Shown piece by piece: positions 21,749 through 33,545 of a stretch of DNA of 64,000 bases (its first letter is position 1; each line of letters opens with the position of its first letter). The position numbers and the translations under genes are program-made. Origin of the DNA: Paludibacterium sp. B53371 (lineage in GTDB: Bacteria > Pseudomonadota > Gammaproteobacteria > Burkholderiales > Chromobacteriaceae); NCBI RefSeq assembly GCF_018802765.1, contig NZ_CP069163.1, positions 3,482,311 through 3,546,310 on the forward strand. Reading direction: 5' to 3'. The notes beneath the pieces were generated by a model. The model saw nothing but the letters and a program-made list of their open reading frames with translations. It made no database searches and was not told the DNA's origin.

Positions 21749-23170
21749 TCACAGCTTGCGCTGCGAGGATTGCAGCTCATGCGCTACCCGGCGGAAGCGC
21801 AGCATCAGCAGCACCGTGACCACGCCCAGGCCACTGGACATGCCTGCCCAGACCCCCATCGCGCCGATCAGATGATGTGACAGCCACCAGGCCAGCGGCA
21901 TGCCGATGCCCCAGCAGCCAAAGGCAAAGATCACCAGGGTACTGTGAGCGTCCTTGAGTGCGCGCAGCACCCCGCTGGCAATCGTCTGCCAGCCATCGAA
22001 GATCAGCAGCAGTGCTACCATCGGCGTCAGCGTCACCGCCACGGCGCGGGCCTCCTGAGCCCCGGGATGACTGAGTGGCAGAAACAGCGCCAGCACCAGT
22101 TGCGGGAACAGCAGCAGAATCAGCGACATCAACCCGCCCCACAGCACCGCCAGCATCTGACCGAGACTGCCCAGATGGCGCACCCGGACGAAATCGCCGG
22201 CACCGGCCGCCTGCCCCACACACATCGACGTGCCCTGCATCAGCCCCATGGGGATGATGAAACAGGCAATCACCATCTGCATCATGCTCTGATGCGCAGC
22301 CAGATCGGCGGTGCCCAGCGCACCCATCAGATAGGCGGCGGCGGAAAACAGCCCACTCTCCATCGCCAGCGTGCCCGAGGTGGGAATGCCGAGCTTCAGC
22401 AGCGGCCGGATCGTGGTCAGGTCACATCGCTCCAGACCGGCAAACAGCTGATAGCGGGCAAAAACCGGGTTCTTCACAATGACCAGCATGAAGGTCAGCC
22501 CGGTGTAGGCGTAAGTGATGACTGAGGACACGGCGATGCCATTCAGGCCCAGACCCGGCCATTGCCCCACGCCCTGGGACAGCACAAAGCCGATCACGGG
22601 AGCGACAAACAGCGACGAAACCGTGATGAAGGGGACCGGCCCCGGATTGCTGATGCCGGAGGCAAAGCTGCGCAGGGTCAGAAACAGAATGCTGAACGGC
22701 ATGCCCCACAACAGGATGCGCAGAAAGCCGGCGGCACGGTGTGCATTATCGGCCTGCTGGCCAAGCAGCAGCATGATGGGCTCGGCATGCCACAACAGCG
22801 TGCCGATCAACAGGCAAAGCAGGGTACTGACCAACAGACCCGCCCGCGTGGCAGCCACCACGGCACGCCGATCGCCACGGCCATGCGCCAGGGCCACCAG
22901 ATTGCCTGCCGCCGAGGTGATTCCCACAATCAATACCAGACAAAAGAAGTAGCTGGAGAGCGCCAGAGCGCCACTGGCCAGCTGCTCCGGGCCAAGCCGT
23001 CCCATCAGTACCGAGTCGATGAACATGATGCCGATTTGCGCGGCCTGCGACAGGATCAGTGGCGCTGACATGGTGATAATCGGTCGCAATTCGCCAAACC
23101 AGACACGGGTGTGCCCCAGGCCAATCGGACGCAACAACGAGAAAAACAGATTTTTGACCAGCACCAGCAT
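21749..23170 (-). CDS. MATE family multidrug/Na+ antiporter
   Basis: 473-residue, about 12-helix inner-membrane efflux protein of the MATE superfamily (NorM branch). The N-terminal half holds PLILSQAAQIGIMFIDSVLMGRLGPEQLASGAL, the classic MATE helix 1-2 region (quoted in pieces: PLILSQAAQI, FIDSVLMGRLG). The second half repeats the module with GIPTSGTLAMESGLF. It would expel cationic drugs or metabolites in exchange for sodium ions or protons. Substrate not predictable. It is monocistronic on the minus strand, convergent with prfA-DUF2892. Confidence 0.9.
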   Translation of the reverse strand: MLVLVKNLFFSLLRPIGLGHTRVWFGELRPIITMSAPLILSQAAQIGIMFIDSVLMGRLGPEQLASGALALSSYFFCLVLIVGITSAAGNLVALAHGRGDRRAVVAATRAGLLVSTLLCLLIGTLLWHAEPIMLLLGQQADNAHRAAGFLRILLWGMPFSILFLTLRSFASGISNPGPVPFITVSSLFVAPVIGFVLSQGVGQWPGLGLNGIAVSSVITYAYTGLTFMLVIVKNPVFARYQLFAGLERCDLTTIRPLLKLGIPTSGTLAMESGLFSAAAYLMGALGTADLAAHQSMMQMVIACFIIPMGLMQGTSMCVGQAAGAGDFVRVRHLGSLGQMLAVLWGGLMSLILLLFPQLVLALFLPLSHPGAQEARAVAVTLTPMVALLLIFDGWQTIASGVLRALKDAHSTLVIFAFGCWGIGMPLAWWLSHHLIGAMGVWAGMSSGLGVVTVLLMLRFRRVAHELQSSQRKL

Positions 23171-23261
23171 GCTTCACCACCAACGGATTTATTTTGTATA
23201 TGGATATTCAAACAGGATACAGATTATGCCGGTGACTGGCAAAAACGGGCTGGAAATATCT

Positions 23262-23297
23262 GAAAGAAAAAAGAAAAGAGCCGGCTGTGCCGGCTCC
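23262..23297 (-). terminator. Terminator after the DUF4337 gene
   Basis: On the minus strand, stem GAGCCGGC/GCCGGCTC (23278-23296) followed by a T-rich tract. Confidence 0.8.
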
Positions 23298-23319
23298 TTG
23301 CCAATGACAACCATCTGAT

Positions 23320-23856
23320 TCACATGAACAGGAAAAAGCCATCAGCGAAATACAGCAGACCCAGCAAGCCGACCGGCAGTGCGGCAAACCAGATCTGGCG
23401 CTGCTTGAACAAACCGGCAATCGAGGAAATCAGGATCGCTACCTGCAGGAAAATCACGGCCACGCCAAATGGCCGGCCCTGCTGCTGGGCATGATCTCGT
23501 GCCGCTTCCAGCGCCCGTGCCTGCTGCATGATCTGGGCTTTCTCGCCGGTGTATTTGGCGATCTTCTTGTCGTACTCGGCCATTTTGTCCTGATAGACCT
23601 TGCGTGCGGCGGCCGGCGCATTGGACGGCAGGGCATCCAGCGTCACTTTCAAGGCATCGCGGTTCACCTGATACAGATCCCCCTTGATGGCCTTGGCCTG
23701 ATAAAACGCCCACTGATCTGAAGCCTGCGCCTGACTGATGACACTCTTGGTGGAATAGCCGCCCCCCTTGAACGTCGACAATGTGGCGGCTACGGCAAAA
23801 ATCACCGTGGTCAGCGCCAGATAATTGAGCCAGGGCTCCTTCTTCTCTTCAGCCAT
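23320..23856 (-). CDS. DUF4337 family membrane protein
   Basis: 178-residue protein with one N-terminal membrane helix (about residues 11-28), a soluble segment with a predicted coiled coil (about 95-120, KMAEYDKKIAKYTGEKAQIM), and two closely spaced C-terminal helices (about 128-177). The SDQWAFYQAKAIKGDLYQ stretch is the recognisable DUF4337 core. Function unknown. It lies between uppP and the MATE gene on the same strand with its own terminator. Confidence 0.75.
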   Translation of the reverse strand: MAEEKKEPWLNYLALTTVIFAVAATLSTFKGGGYSTKSVISQAQASDQWAFYQAKAIKGDLYQVNRDALKVTLDALPSNAPAAARKVYQDKMAEYDKKIAKYTGEKAQIMQQARALEAARDHAQQQGRPFGVAVIFLQVAILISSIAGLFKQRQIWFAALPVGLLGLLYFADGFFLFM

Positions 23857-23886
23857 AAAACATCACACCTCGGATAAAACGATTGA

Positions 23887-24714
23887 TTACGGAAGTCGCA
23901 GCAACAACCCGACCAGCCCCAGGCCGATGCAATACCAGCCGAATGGCCGCAGGGCCTGAATCTCGTGCTTGTTGAAATAGCGCATCAGCGCCCAGGTGCT
24001 GAGATAGGCACAGATGCCGGACAGCAGACCACAGCCCAGCGCCAGGCCAATGGCAATCTGGCTGCCCTGATGCAGCAGCTTCGGTACTTCCAGTACGCCG
24101 GCCGCCAGAATGATCGGCGTCGCCAGCAGAAAGGAAAACCGTGCGGCGGCGGCATAGCTCAGGCCTTCGTTCAGACCGGCAATCAGCGTCACGCCGGAGC
24201 GCGAAATCCCGGGGATCAGCGCCAGCGCCTGAATCAGGCCGATTTTCAGTGAGCCGAAGAAGCTCAGCTCATCCAGCGAACGGCCTCGGCCTCCCCGGCG
24301 CAACATGTCACCGGCAATCAGGATGATGCCGTTGATGATCAGTACCACCAGCACCAGCGTGGTCGAACCGAACAGGGCGCGCAGTTTTTTCTCCAGCAAC
24401 AATCCGATCAGCCCGGCCGGCAACGTCCCCCCTACCAGTAGCCAGACCAGGCGTGATTCCGGCGTCACCGGGCGCCCGCCGGCACGCACAAAACCGCCCA
24501 GCAGGTCCAGCCAGTCGCGGCGGAAGTAAACCAGCAAGGCCAGCGCTGTGCCCAGATGCAGCATCACCATAAAGGCCAGAAAGGCGGGATCCTCACGATT
24601 CAGCCCCCAGTGCAGCAAGTCGGGCAGTACGACACCGTGACCCAGGCTGCTCACCGGGAACAGCTCACTGATCCCCTGCATGATGGCAAAAAGAATGGCA
24701 TGGATGGTGGACAT
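23887..24714 (-). CDS. uppP: Undecaprenyl-diphosphatase UppP/BacA
   Basis: 275-residue polytopic phosphatase that recycles the undecaprenyl carrier lipid for peptidoglycan and O-antigen assembly and confers bacitracin tolerance. The two active-site motifs are QGISELFPVSSLGH (the usual form is EFLPISSTGH) and LIPGISRSGVT. The first motif is slightly unusual (SELFPVSSLGH). The ATG at 24714 gives the family-typical MSTIHAILFAIMQG start, with AGGAA upstream. It reads toward the DUF4337 gene. Confidence 0.93.
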   Translation of the reverse strand: MSTIHAILFAIMQGISELFPVSSLGHGVVLPDLLHWGLNREDPAFLAFMVMLHLGTALALLVYFRRDWLDLLGGFVRAGGRPVTPESRLVWLLVGGTLPAGLIGLLLEKKLRALFGSTTLVLVVLIINGIILIAGDMLRRGGRGRSLDELSFFGSLKIGLIQALALIPGISRSGVTLIAGLNEGLSYAAAARFSFLLATPIILAAGVLEVPKLLHQGSQIAIGLALGCGLLSGICAYLSTWALMRYFNKHEIQALRPFGWYCIGLGLVGLLLRLP

Positions 24715-24855
24715 GGAATTCCTGACATTAGGCAAAACAAGCAATGGGCGATTATATGTCAGTGTTAAATATTTACGATAATTTAAGCTAATGAGATATA
24801 CATCAGCCAACTGCTACAATCAGACGTCTCCTTCCCTTGCAGAGGCCGGTGTGTC

Positions 24856-25956
24856 ATGAGCAGCGACAAGCAACAGGCCGCACGACTGAGTACCCAGGTC
24901 AGTGTCGTGGTCAATCTGCTGTTGACTTGCGGTCAGATCCTCACCGGCGTGCTGGCGCACTCCAGTGGCCTGATCGCCGATGGCATTCACTCCCTGTCCG
25001 ATCTGCTGGCCGATTTTGTCGTGCTGATCGCCAATCGATACAGTCACAAGGCCGCTGACCAGGATCACCCCTACGGCCATTTCCGTTTTGAGACCGCCGC
25101 CTCGCTGGTGCTGGGCACCCTGTTGCTGGTGGTCGGGGCCGGCATGTTGTGGAGTGCCGGCCACAAACTGCTCGATCCGGCCCTGATCCCGCGCGTTCAT
25201 CTGGTGGCCCTCTGGGTGGCACTGGTGGCCTTGCTGGCCAAAGAAGGCCTGTTCCGCTACATGCTGCTGGTAGCGCGCCGGGTGAACTCGGGCATGCTGA
25301 CGGCCAATGCCTGGCATGCCCGTTCCGATGCGGCGTCTTCGCTGGTGGTGGCGGTTGGGATCATCGGCAACCTCAGTGGCTGGCCATTGCTGGATCCGCT
25401 GGCTGCCGGGGTGGTTGGCCTGATGGTGGCACGCATGGGCTGGCATTTCGGCTATGACGCCCTGCAGGATCTGATGGATCGCGGGCTGGCTCCCGAACAG
25501 CTGGCGGCGATGCGCCAGACGCTGTTGCAGACCGAGGGGGTGGTAGATGCCCATGACCTGCGCACGCGGAAAATGGGCGACTCGGTCATCGTCGACGCCC
25601 ATTTGCTGGTGGGGGGGCATATCAGTGTCTCCGAGGGGCACCAGATCAGCCTGCGGGCACAGCAGCGCCTGATGCAGGCGTTTGATCTGACCGATGTCAC
25701 CATCCATATTGACGCCGATCAGGAGGATGGTGGTGCCAATCTTGCCCTGCCATCCAGGCAGTCGGTGCTGGCGCCCTATGCCGCGGCACTCGGCGCTCAG
25801 GCGGGTCTGTTACAGCAGGCGTGGTTGCACTATCTCGACGGCATGATCGAAATCGAATTGCGTCTGCCGGTCGACCAGGCCGGCCTGGTCGATCGACTGC
25901 GCGCGGTGCCGCTACCGCCCCATGTTTCGGCCGTGCGGATTTACCTGGCCGTCTGA
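24856..25956 (+). CDS. Cation diffusion facilitator (CDF) metal efflux transporter
   Basis: 366-residue inner-membrane proton/metal antiporter. Six helices are followed by a cytosolic domain. Metal-site residues are visible in helix 2 (ADGIHSLSDLLAD; D42, H45, D49) and helix 5 (HARSDAAS; H154, D158). The histidine in helix 2 instead of the YiiP aspartate argues for zinc, iron or manganese over cadmium, but the exact metal is uncertain. The C-terminus extends about 70 residues past the usual ZT-dimer fold. Its stop is followed by a parS-like palindrome. Confidence 0.88.
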   Translation: MSSDKQQAARLSTQVSVVVNLLLTCGQILTGVLAHSSGLIADGIHSLSDLLADFVVLIANRYSHKAADQDHPYGHFRFETAASLVLGTLLLVVGAGMLWSAGHKLLDPALIPRVHLVALWVALVALLAKEGLFRYMLLVARRVNSGMLTANAWHARSDAASSLVVAVGIIGNLSGWPLLDPLAAGVVGLMVARMGWHFGYDALQDLMDRGLAPEQLAAMRQTLLQTEGVVDAHDLRTRKMGDSVIVDAHLLVGGHISVSEGHQISLRAQQRLMQAFDLTDVTIHIDADQEDGGANLALPSRQSVLAPYAAALGAQAGLLQQAWLHYLDGMIEIELRLPVDQAGLVDRLRAVPLPPHVSAVRIYLAV

Positions 25957-25960
25957 ACGC

Positions 25961-25976
25961 GGTTTCACGTGAAACC
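25961..25976. promoter_or_regulatory. parS: parS-like site (12-bp core intact)
   Basis: GGTTTCACGTGAAACC, identical to the copy at 10056, inside a 20-bp palindrome (GCGGTTTCAC/GTGAAACCGC) just after the CDF stop codon. Confidence 0.6.
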
Positions 25977-26109
25977 GCATAGTTGGTGCAATTAAAGAAT
26001 GTTAATCAAGCAGGGTCATTCTCGCGCAATCCGCACATAACACCGTCATGATGCTCAGTTATCATTTCAGCATCTTCAACCTGTCACGCCGCCTTGAGCC
26101 GTTATCGAT

Positions 26110-27324
26110 ATGTCCGCTACCCCTCAGCAGGGAAATCCCGTCCTGTTCAAGCAAAAGAAATTCTGGATCCTGATGTTGCTGGTATGGCTGGTCGGCGGGC
26201 TGATCTGGCATCAGTCCGCCAGCCCGTCCGGTGATCGCCAGCGCAACAAGCCGTCGACGCAAGTGGTGACCGTGGCCAGCGTGGTCAGTCGCGACATGAC
26301 GATCTATCTGACCGCACTGGGGACGGTGACGCCCAATAATACGGTCACGGTGCGCAGTCGGGTCGACGGGCAACTGATGAAGCTGGGATTCTCCGAGGGG
26401 CAGATGGTCAGGCAGGGGCAAATGCTGGCGCAACTCGACCCGAGACCTTTCCAGGTAGCGCTGACTCAGGCGCAAGGACAACTGGCGCGTGATCAGGCGC
26501 AGCTGAAAAATGCCCAGATCGATCTGGCCCGCTATCGCACCCTGCTGGCGCAAAACTCGATTTCACAGCAGCAGGTCGCGACGCAGGAGGCGCTGGTAGC
26601 GCAATATCAGGGCACAGTGACCAGTGACCGCGGGGCGGTCGATAACGCCAGACTTCAGCTGAGCTACAGCCAGGTGACGGCGCCGGTCTCCGGACGTGTC
26701 GGTCTCAAGCAGGTTGACCTGGGCAATATCGTGCATGCTTCGGACAGCAACGGCATCGTGGTCATCACCCAGATGCAGCCAACCAACGTCTTGTTCTCCC
26801 TGCCGCAAGACCAGGTTGCCCGCGTGTTGCCCGCGATTCGCGCCAACGCCACGCTGCCGGTGGATGCCTATGACCGCGACAATCGCACCAGGCTGGCCAG
26901 CGGGCGCTTGCTGACCGTCGATAATCAGGTTGATACCACGACGGGCACGGTCAAGCTCAAAGCGGTCTTTGCCAATCAGGATAACGCGCTGTTCCCCAAC
27001 CAGTTTGTCAACGTGCGACTGGGCACCGAAGTGCGCAAGGGCGCGCTGGTGATTCCGCTGGCGGCAATGCAGCGCGGGCAGCCGGGCATCTTTGTCTATC
27101 TGCTGCAGCCGGATAATACGGTCACGCTGCGTGTGATCGAGCCCGGGCCGAGTGAGGGCGATCAACTGATCGTGAATCGCGGACTGAAAGCAGGCGACCG
27201 GGTGGTGACCGATGGCATGGATCGCTTGCGCGAAGGGAGCAAGGTCAGCGTGGCCACGGCCAGCCCCGAGGCGGCAGGTGCTCAGGGCAAGCCGCACAAG
27301 CATGACGGAGCCCGCAACGGATGA
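26110..27324 (+). CDS. mdtA: RND efflux periplasmic adaptor, MdtA type
   Basis: 404-residue membrane-fusion protein joining the inner-membrane pump to the outer-membrane channel. One N-terminal helix (about 19-34) anchors it. The lipoyl halves surround a helical hairpin ([24 protein letters not shown] and the [19 protein letters not shown] return). [18 protein letters not shown] and the beta-barrel [18 protein letters not shown] are typical of MdtA. The stop overlaps the mdtB start by 4 bases (ATGA). It is the first gene of mdtA-mdtB-mdtC-oprM. Confidence 0.93.
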   Translation: MSATPQQGNPVLFKQKKFWILMLLVWLVGGLIWHQSASPSGDRQRNKPSTQVVTVASVVSRDMTIYLTALGTVTPNNTVTVRSRVDGQLMKLGFSEGQMVRQGQMLAQLDPRPFQVALTQAQGQLARDQAQLKNAQIDLARYRTLLAQNSISQQQVATQEALVAQYQGTVTSDRGAVDNARLQLSYSQVTAPVSGRVGLKQVDLGNIVHASDSNGIVVITQMQPTNVLFSLPQDQVARVLPAIRANATLPVDAYDRDNRTRLASGRLLTVDNQVDTTTGTVKLKAVFANQDNALFPNQFVNVRLGTEVRKGALVIPLAAMQRGQPGIFVYLLQPDNTVTLRVIEPGPSEGDQLIVNRGLKAGDRVVTDGMDRLREGSKVSVATASPEAAGAQGKPHKHDGARNG

Positions 27325-30300
27325 ACCCGTCCCGCCTGTTCATTCTGCGTCCGGTGGCGACCTCGCTGGCCATGCTGGCGATCCTGCTGGTCGGGCTGAT
27401 GTGCTACCGCTTCTTGCCGGTTTCCGCCTTGCCGGAAGTCGACTATCCGACCATCCAGGTGGTCACGCTCTACCCCGGTGCCAGCCCGGATGTGATGACC
27501 TCTTCGGTGACCGCCCCGCTGGAGCGGCAGTTCGGCCAGATGCCAGGACTGGACCAGATGACCTCGTCCAGCTCCGGCGGCGCCTCGACCATTACGCTGC
27601 AGTTTGGCCTGGAAGTCGGCCTGGATGTGGCCGAGCAGGAGGTCCAGGCGGCCATCAATGCTGCCTCCAACCTGTTGCCCTCGGATTTGCCGGCTCCGCC
27701 GATCTACAGCAAGGTCAATCCGGCCGACACCCCCATCGTCACACTGGCCATCAGCTCGAAAACCCTGCCCCTGCCGACCCTGACCGATCTGGTGGATACC
27801 CGTCTGGCACAGAAATTGTCCCAGGTGCCGGGCGTGGGTCTGGTAAGTATTGGCGGCGGTCAGCGTCCGGCGGTGCGTATCCGCGTCAATGCACCTGCTC
27901 TGGCGGCGACGGGTCTGAGTCTGGACGATGTGCGCACTGCCGTCGGCAATGCCAACGTCAATCAGGCAAAGGGCAGCTTTGACGGGGCCCTGACGGCATC
28001 GACCATCGATGGCAACGATCAGCTGACTTCGGCCGACGACTATCGCCAGCTGGTGCTCAGTTACAAGAACGGCGCACCGCTGCGTCTGAGCGATGTGGCC
28101 TCGGTCGAGAGCGGAGCGGAAAACAATCGTCTGGCGGCCTGGGCCAACGAGACCCCGGCGGTGATCCTGAACATCCAGCGTCAGCCCGGTGCCAACGTCA
28201 TCGAGGTGGTCGATCGCATCAAGCGGCAACTGCCGCTGCTGCAGGCTACCCTGCCCGGCAGTGTCGATGTTCGTGTGCTGACCGACCGCACGGTCACGGT
28301 GCGCGCCTCGGTGGCTGACGTGCAGTTTGAACTCCTGCTGGCCGTGGCGCTGGTGGTGATGGTGATTTTCCTCTTCCTGCGCAGTGTGCCGGCGACCATT
28401 ATCCCGGGCGTGGCGGTGCCCCTGTCGCTGGTGGGCACCTTCGCTGTGATGTATCTGGCGGGTTTCAGCATCAATAATCTCACCCTGATGGCGCTGACCA
28501 TTGCCACTGGCTTTGTGGTCGACGACGCCATCGTGATGATCGAGAACATCGCCCGTTACATTGAGGAGGGCGAAGCGCCCTTTGCCGCCGCGCTCAAGGG
28601 CTCGCAACAGATTGGTTTCACCATCATCTCGCTGACCTTCTCGTTGATCGCTGTGCTGATTCCACTGTTGTTCATGGGCGATGTGGTCGGACGGCTGTTC
28701 CGCGAGTTTGCCGTCACCCTGGCGGTGTCGATCCTGATTTCGGCCTTTGTGTCGCTGACGCTGACGCCAATGATGTGCGCCCGTTTGCTCAAGCATGTGC
28801 CGGAAGAGAAGCAGGGCTGGTTCTATCATGCCAGCGGCCAGTTCTTCGAGCGGGTGATTGACCGCTACGGCCGCATGCTGCGCTGGGTGCTCGACCGGCA
28901 GCGCCTGACCTTGCTGGTGGCTTTCGGCACTTTGCTGCTGACCGGTTTGCTTTATGTCTGGGTTCCCAAGGGTTTCTTCCCGCAGCAGGATACCGGTGCC
29001 ATTCAGGTCATCACCGAGGCGCCGCAATCCATCTCGTTCTCGGCCATGGCACAACGCCAGCAGGCCGTGGCCCGTGTGCTGTTGCAGGACCCGGCGGTGG
29101 AGAGCCTGTCCTCGTTCATCGGGGTGGATGGCAACAATCCGACACTGAATAACGGTCGCATGCTGGTCAACCTCAAGCCGGAAAACCGGCGCGAGGCGCT
29201 GAGCACCATCCTGCCACGCCTGTCCGACCGGCTGGCGCAGGTGCCGGGCATCGACAGCTATCTGCAGCCCGTGCAGGACCTGACCATCGATTCCGGCATC
29301 AGCCGCTCGCAGTATCGCTTCATCCTGCAGGCGAATACTCAGGAGGATCTGAGCCTGTGGGTACCGAAGCTGGTCAGCCGGCTGCGCCAGGATGCGCAAC
29401 TGAAGAACGTGGCCAGCGATCTGCTCGATCGCGGTCTGCAGGCCTATCTGTCGATTGATCGTGATAGCGCTGCCCGACTGGGCATCACGCCGGCGGCCAT
29501 CGACAATGCCCTGTACAACGCGTTCGGTCAGCGGCAGATTTCCACCATCTTCACCCAGACCAGCCAGTATCGTGTGGTCCTTGAGCAGCGTGCCGGTGAA
29601 GTGGGGCTGGCGCAGCTCAATGCCGTCTACCTGCCGACGGCCAGCGGGACACAGGTGCCGTTGTCGACCGTCGTGCACGTCGAGGAGCGCAATACCCCGC
29701 TGACGGTCAACCACCTGGGACAGTTTCCTTCCGCAACCATTTCCTTTGATCTGGCCCCCGGTGCCTCCCTTGGTAAAGCGGTGGAAGCCGTGCAGCAGGC
29801 CGAGGCCGATCTGGGGTTGCCGCTATCGATCCAGACCCACTTCCAGGGGGCGGCGGCGGCCTTCCAGGCCTCCTTGTCCAATACCCTGTGGCTGATCCTG
29901 GCGGCCATCATCACCATGTATATCGTGCTGGGGGTGCTGTACGAGAGCACCATTCACCCGGTGACCATTCTGTCCACCCTGCCCTCGGCCGGTGTCGGTG
30001 CGCTATTGTCCTTGCTGGTGTCCGGTAATGACCTGGGGGTGGTGGCGATCATCGGTATCGTGCTGCTGATCGGCATCGTCAAGAAGAATGCCATCATGAT
30101 GATTGACTTCGCCCTGGAGGCGGAGCGGGTTCAGGGCATGGCACCGCGCGAGGCCATCTACCAGGCCTGCCTGCTGCGTTTCCGCCCGATCCTGATGACC
30201 ACCATGGCGGCCCTGCTGGGCGCCTTGCCGCTGATGCTCGGTACCGGGGTCGGGTCGGAGTTGCGTCATCCGCTGGGTCTGACCATGGTCGGGGGGCTGC

Positions 30301-30389
30301 TGGTCAGCCAGGTGCTGACCCTGTTCACCACGCCGGTGATCTACCTGGCGTTTGACCGCTTGTCGTCCCGCTGGCGGAAACCGGCATGA
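27321..30389 (+). CDS. mdtB: RND multidrug efflux permease, MdtB type
   Basis: 1022-residue, 12-helix proton-driven pump. The N-terminus ([20 protein letters not shown]) matches MdtB. The helix 4 proton relay Asp-Asp is in [14 protein letters not shown]. The gene pair overlaps mdtC by 4 bases. In E. coli MdtB and MdtC form a B2C heterotrimer that exports bile salts, novobiocin and similar compounds; the same assembly is expected here. Confidence 0.94.
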   Translation: MNPSRLFILRPVATSLAMLAILLVGLMCYRFLPVSALPEVDYPTIQVVTLYPGASPDVMTSSVTAPLERQFGQMPGLDQMTSSSSGGASTITLQFGLEVGLDVAEQEVQAAINAASNLLPSDLPAPPIYSKVNPADTPIVTLAISSKTLPLPTLTDLVDTRLAQKLSQVPGVGLVSIGGGQRPAVRIRVNAPALAATGLSLDDVRTAVGNANVNQAKGSFDGALTASTIDGNDQLTSADDYRQLVLSYKNGAPLRLSDVASVESGAENNRLAAWANETPAVILNIQRQPGANVIEVVDRIKRQLPLLQATLPGSVDVRVLTDRTVTVRASVADVQFELLLAVALVVMVIFLFLRSVPATIIPGVAVPLSLVGTFAVMYLAGFSINNLTLMALTIATGFVVDDAIVMIENIARYIEEGEAPFAAALKGSQQIGFTIISLTFSLIAVLIPLLFMGDVVGRLFREFAVTLAVSILISAFVSLTLTPMMCARLLKHVPEEKQGWFYHASGQFFERVIDRYGRMLRWVLDRQRLTLLVAFGTLLLTGLLYVWVPKGFFPQQDTGAIQVITEAPQSISFSAMAQRQQAVARVLLQDPAVESLSSFIGVDGNNPTLNNGRMLVNLKPENRREALSTILPRLSDRLAQVPGIDSYLQPVQDLTIDSGISRSQYRFILQANTQEDLSLWVPKLVSRLRQDAQLKNVASDLLDRGLQAYLSIDRDSAARLGITPAAIDNALYNAFGQRQISTIFTQTSQYRVVLEQRAGEVGLAQLNAVYLPTASGTQVPLSTVVHVEERNTPLTVNHLGQFPSATISFDLAPGASLGKAVEAVQQAEADLGLPLSIQTHFQGAAAAFQASLSNTLWLILAAIITMYIVLGVLYESTIHPVTILSTLPSAGVGALLSLLVSGNDLGVVAIIGIVLLIGIVKKNAIMMIDFALEAERVQGMAPREAIYQACLLRFRPILMTTMAALLGALPLMLGTGVGSELRHPLGLTMVGGLLVSQVLTLFTTPVIYLAFDRLSSRWRKPA

Positions 30390-33300
30390 ACCTGTCCTCT
30401 CCCTTCATCCGGCGTCCGATCGGCACCGCCCTGCTGACCCTGGCGGTGGTGCTGGCCGGGACGCTGGCATTTAAACTGTTGCCGGTCTCGCCGCTGCCAC
30501 AGGTTGATTACCCGACCATCTCGGTTTCGGCCAAACTGCCCGGCGCCAGCCCGGAGACGATGGCCTCCAGCGTGGCGACCCCACTGGAACGCTCGCTGGG
30601 CCGCATTGCCGGTGTCAACCAGATCACCTCCACCAGTGCGCTGGGCTCCACCCGCATCACGCTGCAATTCGACCTCGACCGTGACATCAATGGCGCGGCA
30701 CGCGATGTGCAGGCAGCCATCAATGGTGCGCGTGCCTTGCTGCCCAGCGGGATGCCGAGTAATCCGAGTTATCGCAAGGTCAACCCGTCCGAAGCGCCGG
30801 TGATGATTATCGCGCTGACCTCCAGGGCTTTCAGCAAGGGGCAGATGTATGACATCGCCTCCACCATGCTGGCGCAGAAGCTGGCCCAGGTGCCTGGCGT
30901 GGGCGACGTCACGGTCGGCGGCAGCTCCCTGCCGGCCGTACGGGTCGAGTTGCAGCCCCAGGCCCTCAATCAATATGGCATCAGCCTGGAGCAGGTGCGC
31001 ACGGTGCTGACGGCCAACAATGCCAATCGCCCCAAAGGGGCGCTGGAGGATGGCGACAAGCACTGGCAGATTCTGGCCAACGACCAGTCGGTACAGGCCA
31101 GCGATTACCAGCCCTTGATCATCCACTATGGCAATGGTGCTGCCGTACGGCTGAGCGATGTGGCTCAGGTGGTCGATTCCGTGCAGGATCTGCGCAACGC
31201 CGGCTCAGTCGACGGCAAGCAGTCGGTCCTGCTGGTGGTGACCCGCCAGCCGGGTGCCAACATCATTGACACCGTCGACCGGGTCCGTGCTTTGTTGCCA
31301 CAGCTGCAGGCCTCGATCCCCCAGGGGATTCAGCTGGACGTGCCGCTTGATCGTACGCCGACCATCCGTGCTTCGCTGGCCGATGTCGAACGCACCCTGC
31401 TGATCTCGGTCGCCCTGGTGATCATGGTGGTGTTCCTGTTTCTGCGGAACGGCCGTGCGACGCTGATTCCCGCCATTACCGTGCCGGTGTCGCTCATCGG
31501 CACCTTCGGCGTGATGTATCTGGCCGGCTTCAGTCTCAACAACCTGTCGCTGATGGCGCTGACCATTGCCACCGGCTTTGTGGTCGATGACACCATCGTG
31601 GTACTGGAGAACATCGCCCGGCATATCGAGGAGGGCATGAGCCCGATGGCGGCGGCCTTCAGGGGGGCTCGAGAGGTAGGTTTTACCGTGTTGTCGATGA
31701 GTTTGTCGCTGATCGCGGTATTTATCCCTATCCTGCTGATGGGGGGCATCATCGGGCGCCTGTTCCGCGAGTTTGCCATCAGTCTGTCGGTAGCGATCCT
31801 GATTTCGCTGCTGGTGTCGCTGACCACCACGCCCATGCTGTGTGCCCGCTGGCTCAAGCCGCATGATGCCCAGGCCCGGCACGGCTGGCTGATTGACTGG
31901 GCTCAGCGCGCCTTGCTGTGGATGCAGCAGGGCTATCGCCATACGCTGACCTGGGCACTGGCGCACGGTCGTAGCATGATGCTGTTGCTTTTGGCAACCA
32001 TATGCCTGAATGTCTACTTGTATCAGGCTGTCCCAAAAGGGTTTTTTCCCCAGCAGGATACCGGCAGACTGATGGGTATGCTGCGTGCCGACCAGCAGAC
32101 GTCCTTCCAGGCCATGAAGGTCAAACTGGACCGATTCATGACGATCGTGCGGCGCGACCCGGCCGTGGCCTCGGTGGTCGGCTTTACCGGAGGGGCACAA
32201 CTCAATACTGCCAATATGTTCATCGTGCTCAAGCCGTTGTCTGAGCGGCATGACAACGCCGAGCTGGTGATTGCCCGACTGCGCAAGTCACTGGCCCATG
32301 AGCCGGGAGCCACCCTGTTCCTGCAGTCGGTGCAGGATATCCGCATTGGTGGTCGTGCCAGCAATGCCCAGTATCAGTACACCCTGCAGGGGGACGATCT
32401 GGCGACATTGCGCGAATGGGAGCCGAAGGTGCGGCGCGCCATGATGCGCTTGCCAATGCTTGCCGATGTCAACTCTGACCAGCAGGACAAGGGGCTGCAG
32501 ACCACCCTGGTGTTTGACCGCGATACCATGGCGCGACTGGGCGTCACGCAGAAGGCGGTCGACAGCACCCTCAATGACGCCTTCGGCCAGCGGCAGGTTT
32601 CAACCATCTATCGGCCGCTCAACCAGTATCACGTGGTGATGGAGCTGGCGCCGCCATACTGGCAGAACCCGGACGCCCTGCAGTGGATCTATGTGCCCTC
32701 GACCAGCGGCAAGATGGTGCCGCTCTCGGCCTTCAGCCGCTATCAGCCCGGCAACACCGCGCTAGCGGTCAACCATCAGGGCCAGTTTGCCGCCGTGACC
32801 ATCTCCTTCAACCTGCCGGTCGGGGTGTCGCTCAGCGATGCGACCAAGGCGATCGACAGCACCATGCACCAGATCGGCCTGCCATCGTCCATTATCGGCA
32901 GCTTCCAGGGCTCGGCCGCTGCCTTCCAGAGTTCCCTGTCCACTCAGCCCTTGCTGATTCTGGCGGCCATCCTGGCGGTGTATATCGTGCTGGGCATGCT
33001 CTACGAGAGTGTCATCCACCCGCTGACCATTCTGTCCACCCTGCCATCGGCGGGTGTCGGCGCTTTGCTGGCGCTGCTGGTGTGCCAGACCGAATTTAGC
33101 GTGATTGCCATGATTGGCGTGCTGTTGCTGATCGGTATCGTCAAGAAGAATGCCATCATGATGATCGACTTTGCCCTTGAGGCAGAGCGCCAGCAGGGGC
33201 TGTCGACGCGTGATGCCATCTTCCAGGCCTGCCTGCTGCGTTTCCGGCCGATCATGATGACCACCATGGCGGCACTGTTCGGCGCCATACCGCTGGCGCT

Positions 33301-33484
33301 CGGCCACGGTGATGGTGCCGAGATGCGCCAGCCGCTGGGGATTGCCATCGTGGGTGGCCTGGTGGTCAGCCAGGCGCTGACCTTGTACACCACGCCGGTG
33401 ATTTATCTGTATCTGGATCGTTTCCGACTGTGGTGTCAGGCCTGGCGCCGCCGGGTGCCGGCACCTGCAGAAGCGGACAATTGA
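30386..33484 (+). CDS. mdtC: RND multidrug efflux permease, MdtC type
   Basis: 1032-residue partner of MdtB. It starts [20 protein letters not shown], has the relay Asp pair in [14 protein letters not shown], and repeats the C-terminal [16 protein letters not shown] block found also in MdtB. The two pumps are paralogues in direct tandem, each about 1,030 residues. Translation is coupled to mdtB by an ATGA overlap. Confidence 0.94.
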   Translation: MNLSSPFIRRPIGTALLTLAVVLAGTLAFKLLPVSPLPQVDYPTISVSAKLPGASPETMASSVATPLERSLGRIAGVNQITSTSALGSTRITLQFDLDRDINGAARDVQAAINGARALLPSGMPSNPSYRKVNPSEAPVMIIALTSRAFSKGQMYDIASTMLAQKLAQVPGVGDVTVGGSSLPAVRVELQPQALNQYGISLEQVRTVLTANNANRPKGALEDGDKHWQILANDQSVQASDYQPLIIHYGNGAAVRLSDVAQVVDSVQDLRNAGSVDGKQSVLLVVTRQPGANIIDTVDRVRALLPQLQASIPQGIQLDVPLDRTPTIRASLADVERTLLISVALVIMVVFLFLRNGRATLIPAITVPVSLIGTFGVMYLAGFSLNNLSLMALTIATGFVVDDTIVVLENIARHIEEGMSPMAAAFRGAREVGFTVLSMSLSLIAVFIPILLMGGIIGRLFREFAISLSVAILISLLVSLTTTPMLCARWLKPHDAQARHGWLIDWAQRALLWMQQGYRHTLTWALAHGRSMMLLLLATICLNVYLYQAVPKGFFPQQDTGRLMGMLRADQQTSFQAMKVKLDRFMTIVRRDPAVASVVGFTGGAQLNTANMFIVLKPLSERHDNAELVIARLRKSLAHEPGATLFLQSVQDIRIGGRASNAQYQYTLQGDDLATLREWEPKVRRAMMRLPMLADVNSDQQDKGLQTTLVFDRDTMARLGVTQKAVDSTLNDAFGQRQVSTIYRPLNQYHVVMELAPPYWQNPDALQWIYVPSTSGKMVPLSAFSRYQPGNTALAVNHQGQFAAVTISFNLPVGVSLSDATKAIDSTMHQIGLPSSIIGSFQGSAAAFQSSLSTQPLLILAAILAVYIVLGMLYESVIHPLTILSTLPSAGVGALLALLVCQTEFSVIAMIGVLLLIGIVKKNAIMMIDFALEAERQQGLSTRDAIFQACLLRFRPIMMTTMAALFGAIPLALGHGDGAEMRQPLGIAIVGGLVVSQALTLYTTPVIYLYLDRFRLWCQAWRRRVPAPAEADN

Positions 33485-33485
33485 C

Positions 33486-33545
33486 ATGAACTTAGTGATT
33501 GAGCGAAGCAATATGATGGACCGGACAACGAGGACGCAGGCATGA
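33486..33545 (+). CDS. Possible 19-codon leader ORF coupling mdtC to the outer-membrane gene
   Basis: A short frame starts one base after the mdtC stop, has 19 sense codons and ends in TGA inside an ATGA overlap with the next start at 33542. The arrangement would allow translational coupling across the gap. No protein family can be assigned, and the frame may be fortuitous. Confidence 0.25.
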   Translation: MNLVIERSNMMDRTTRTQA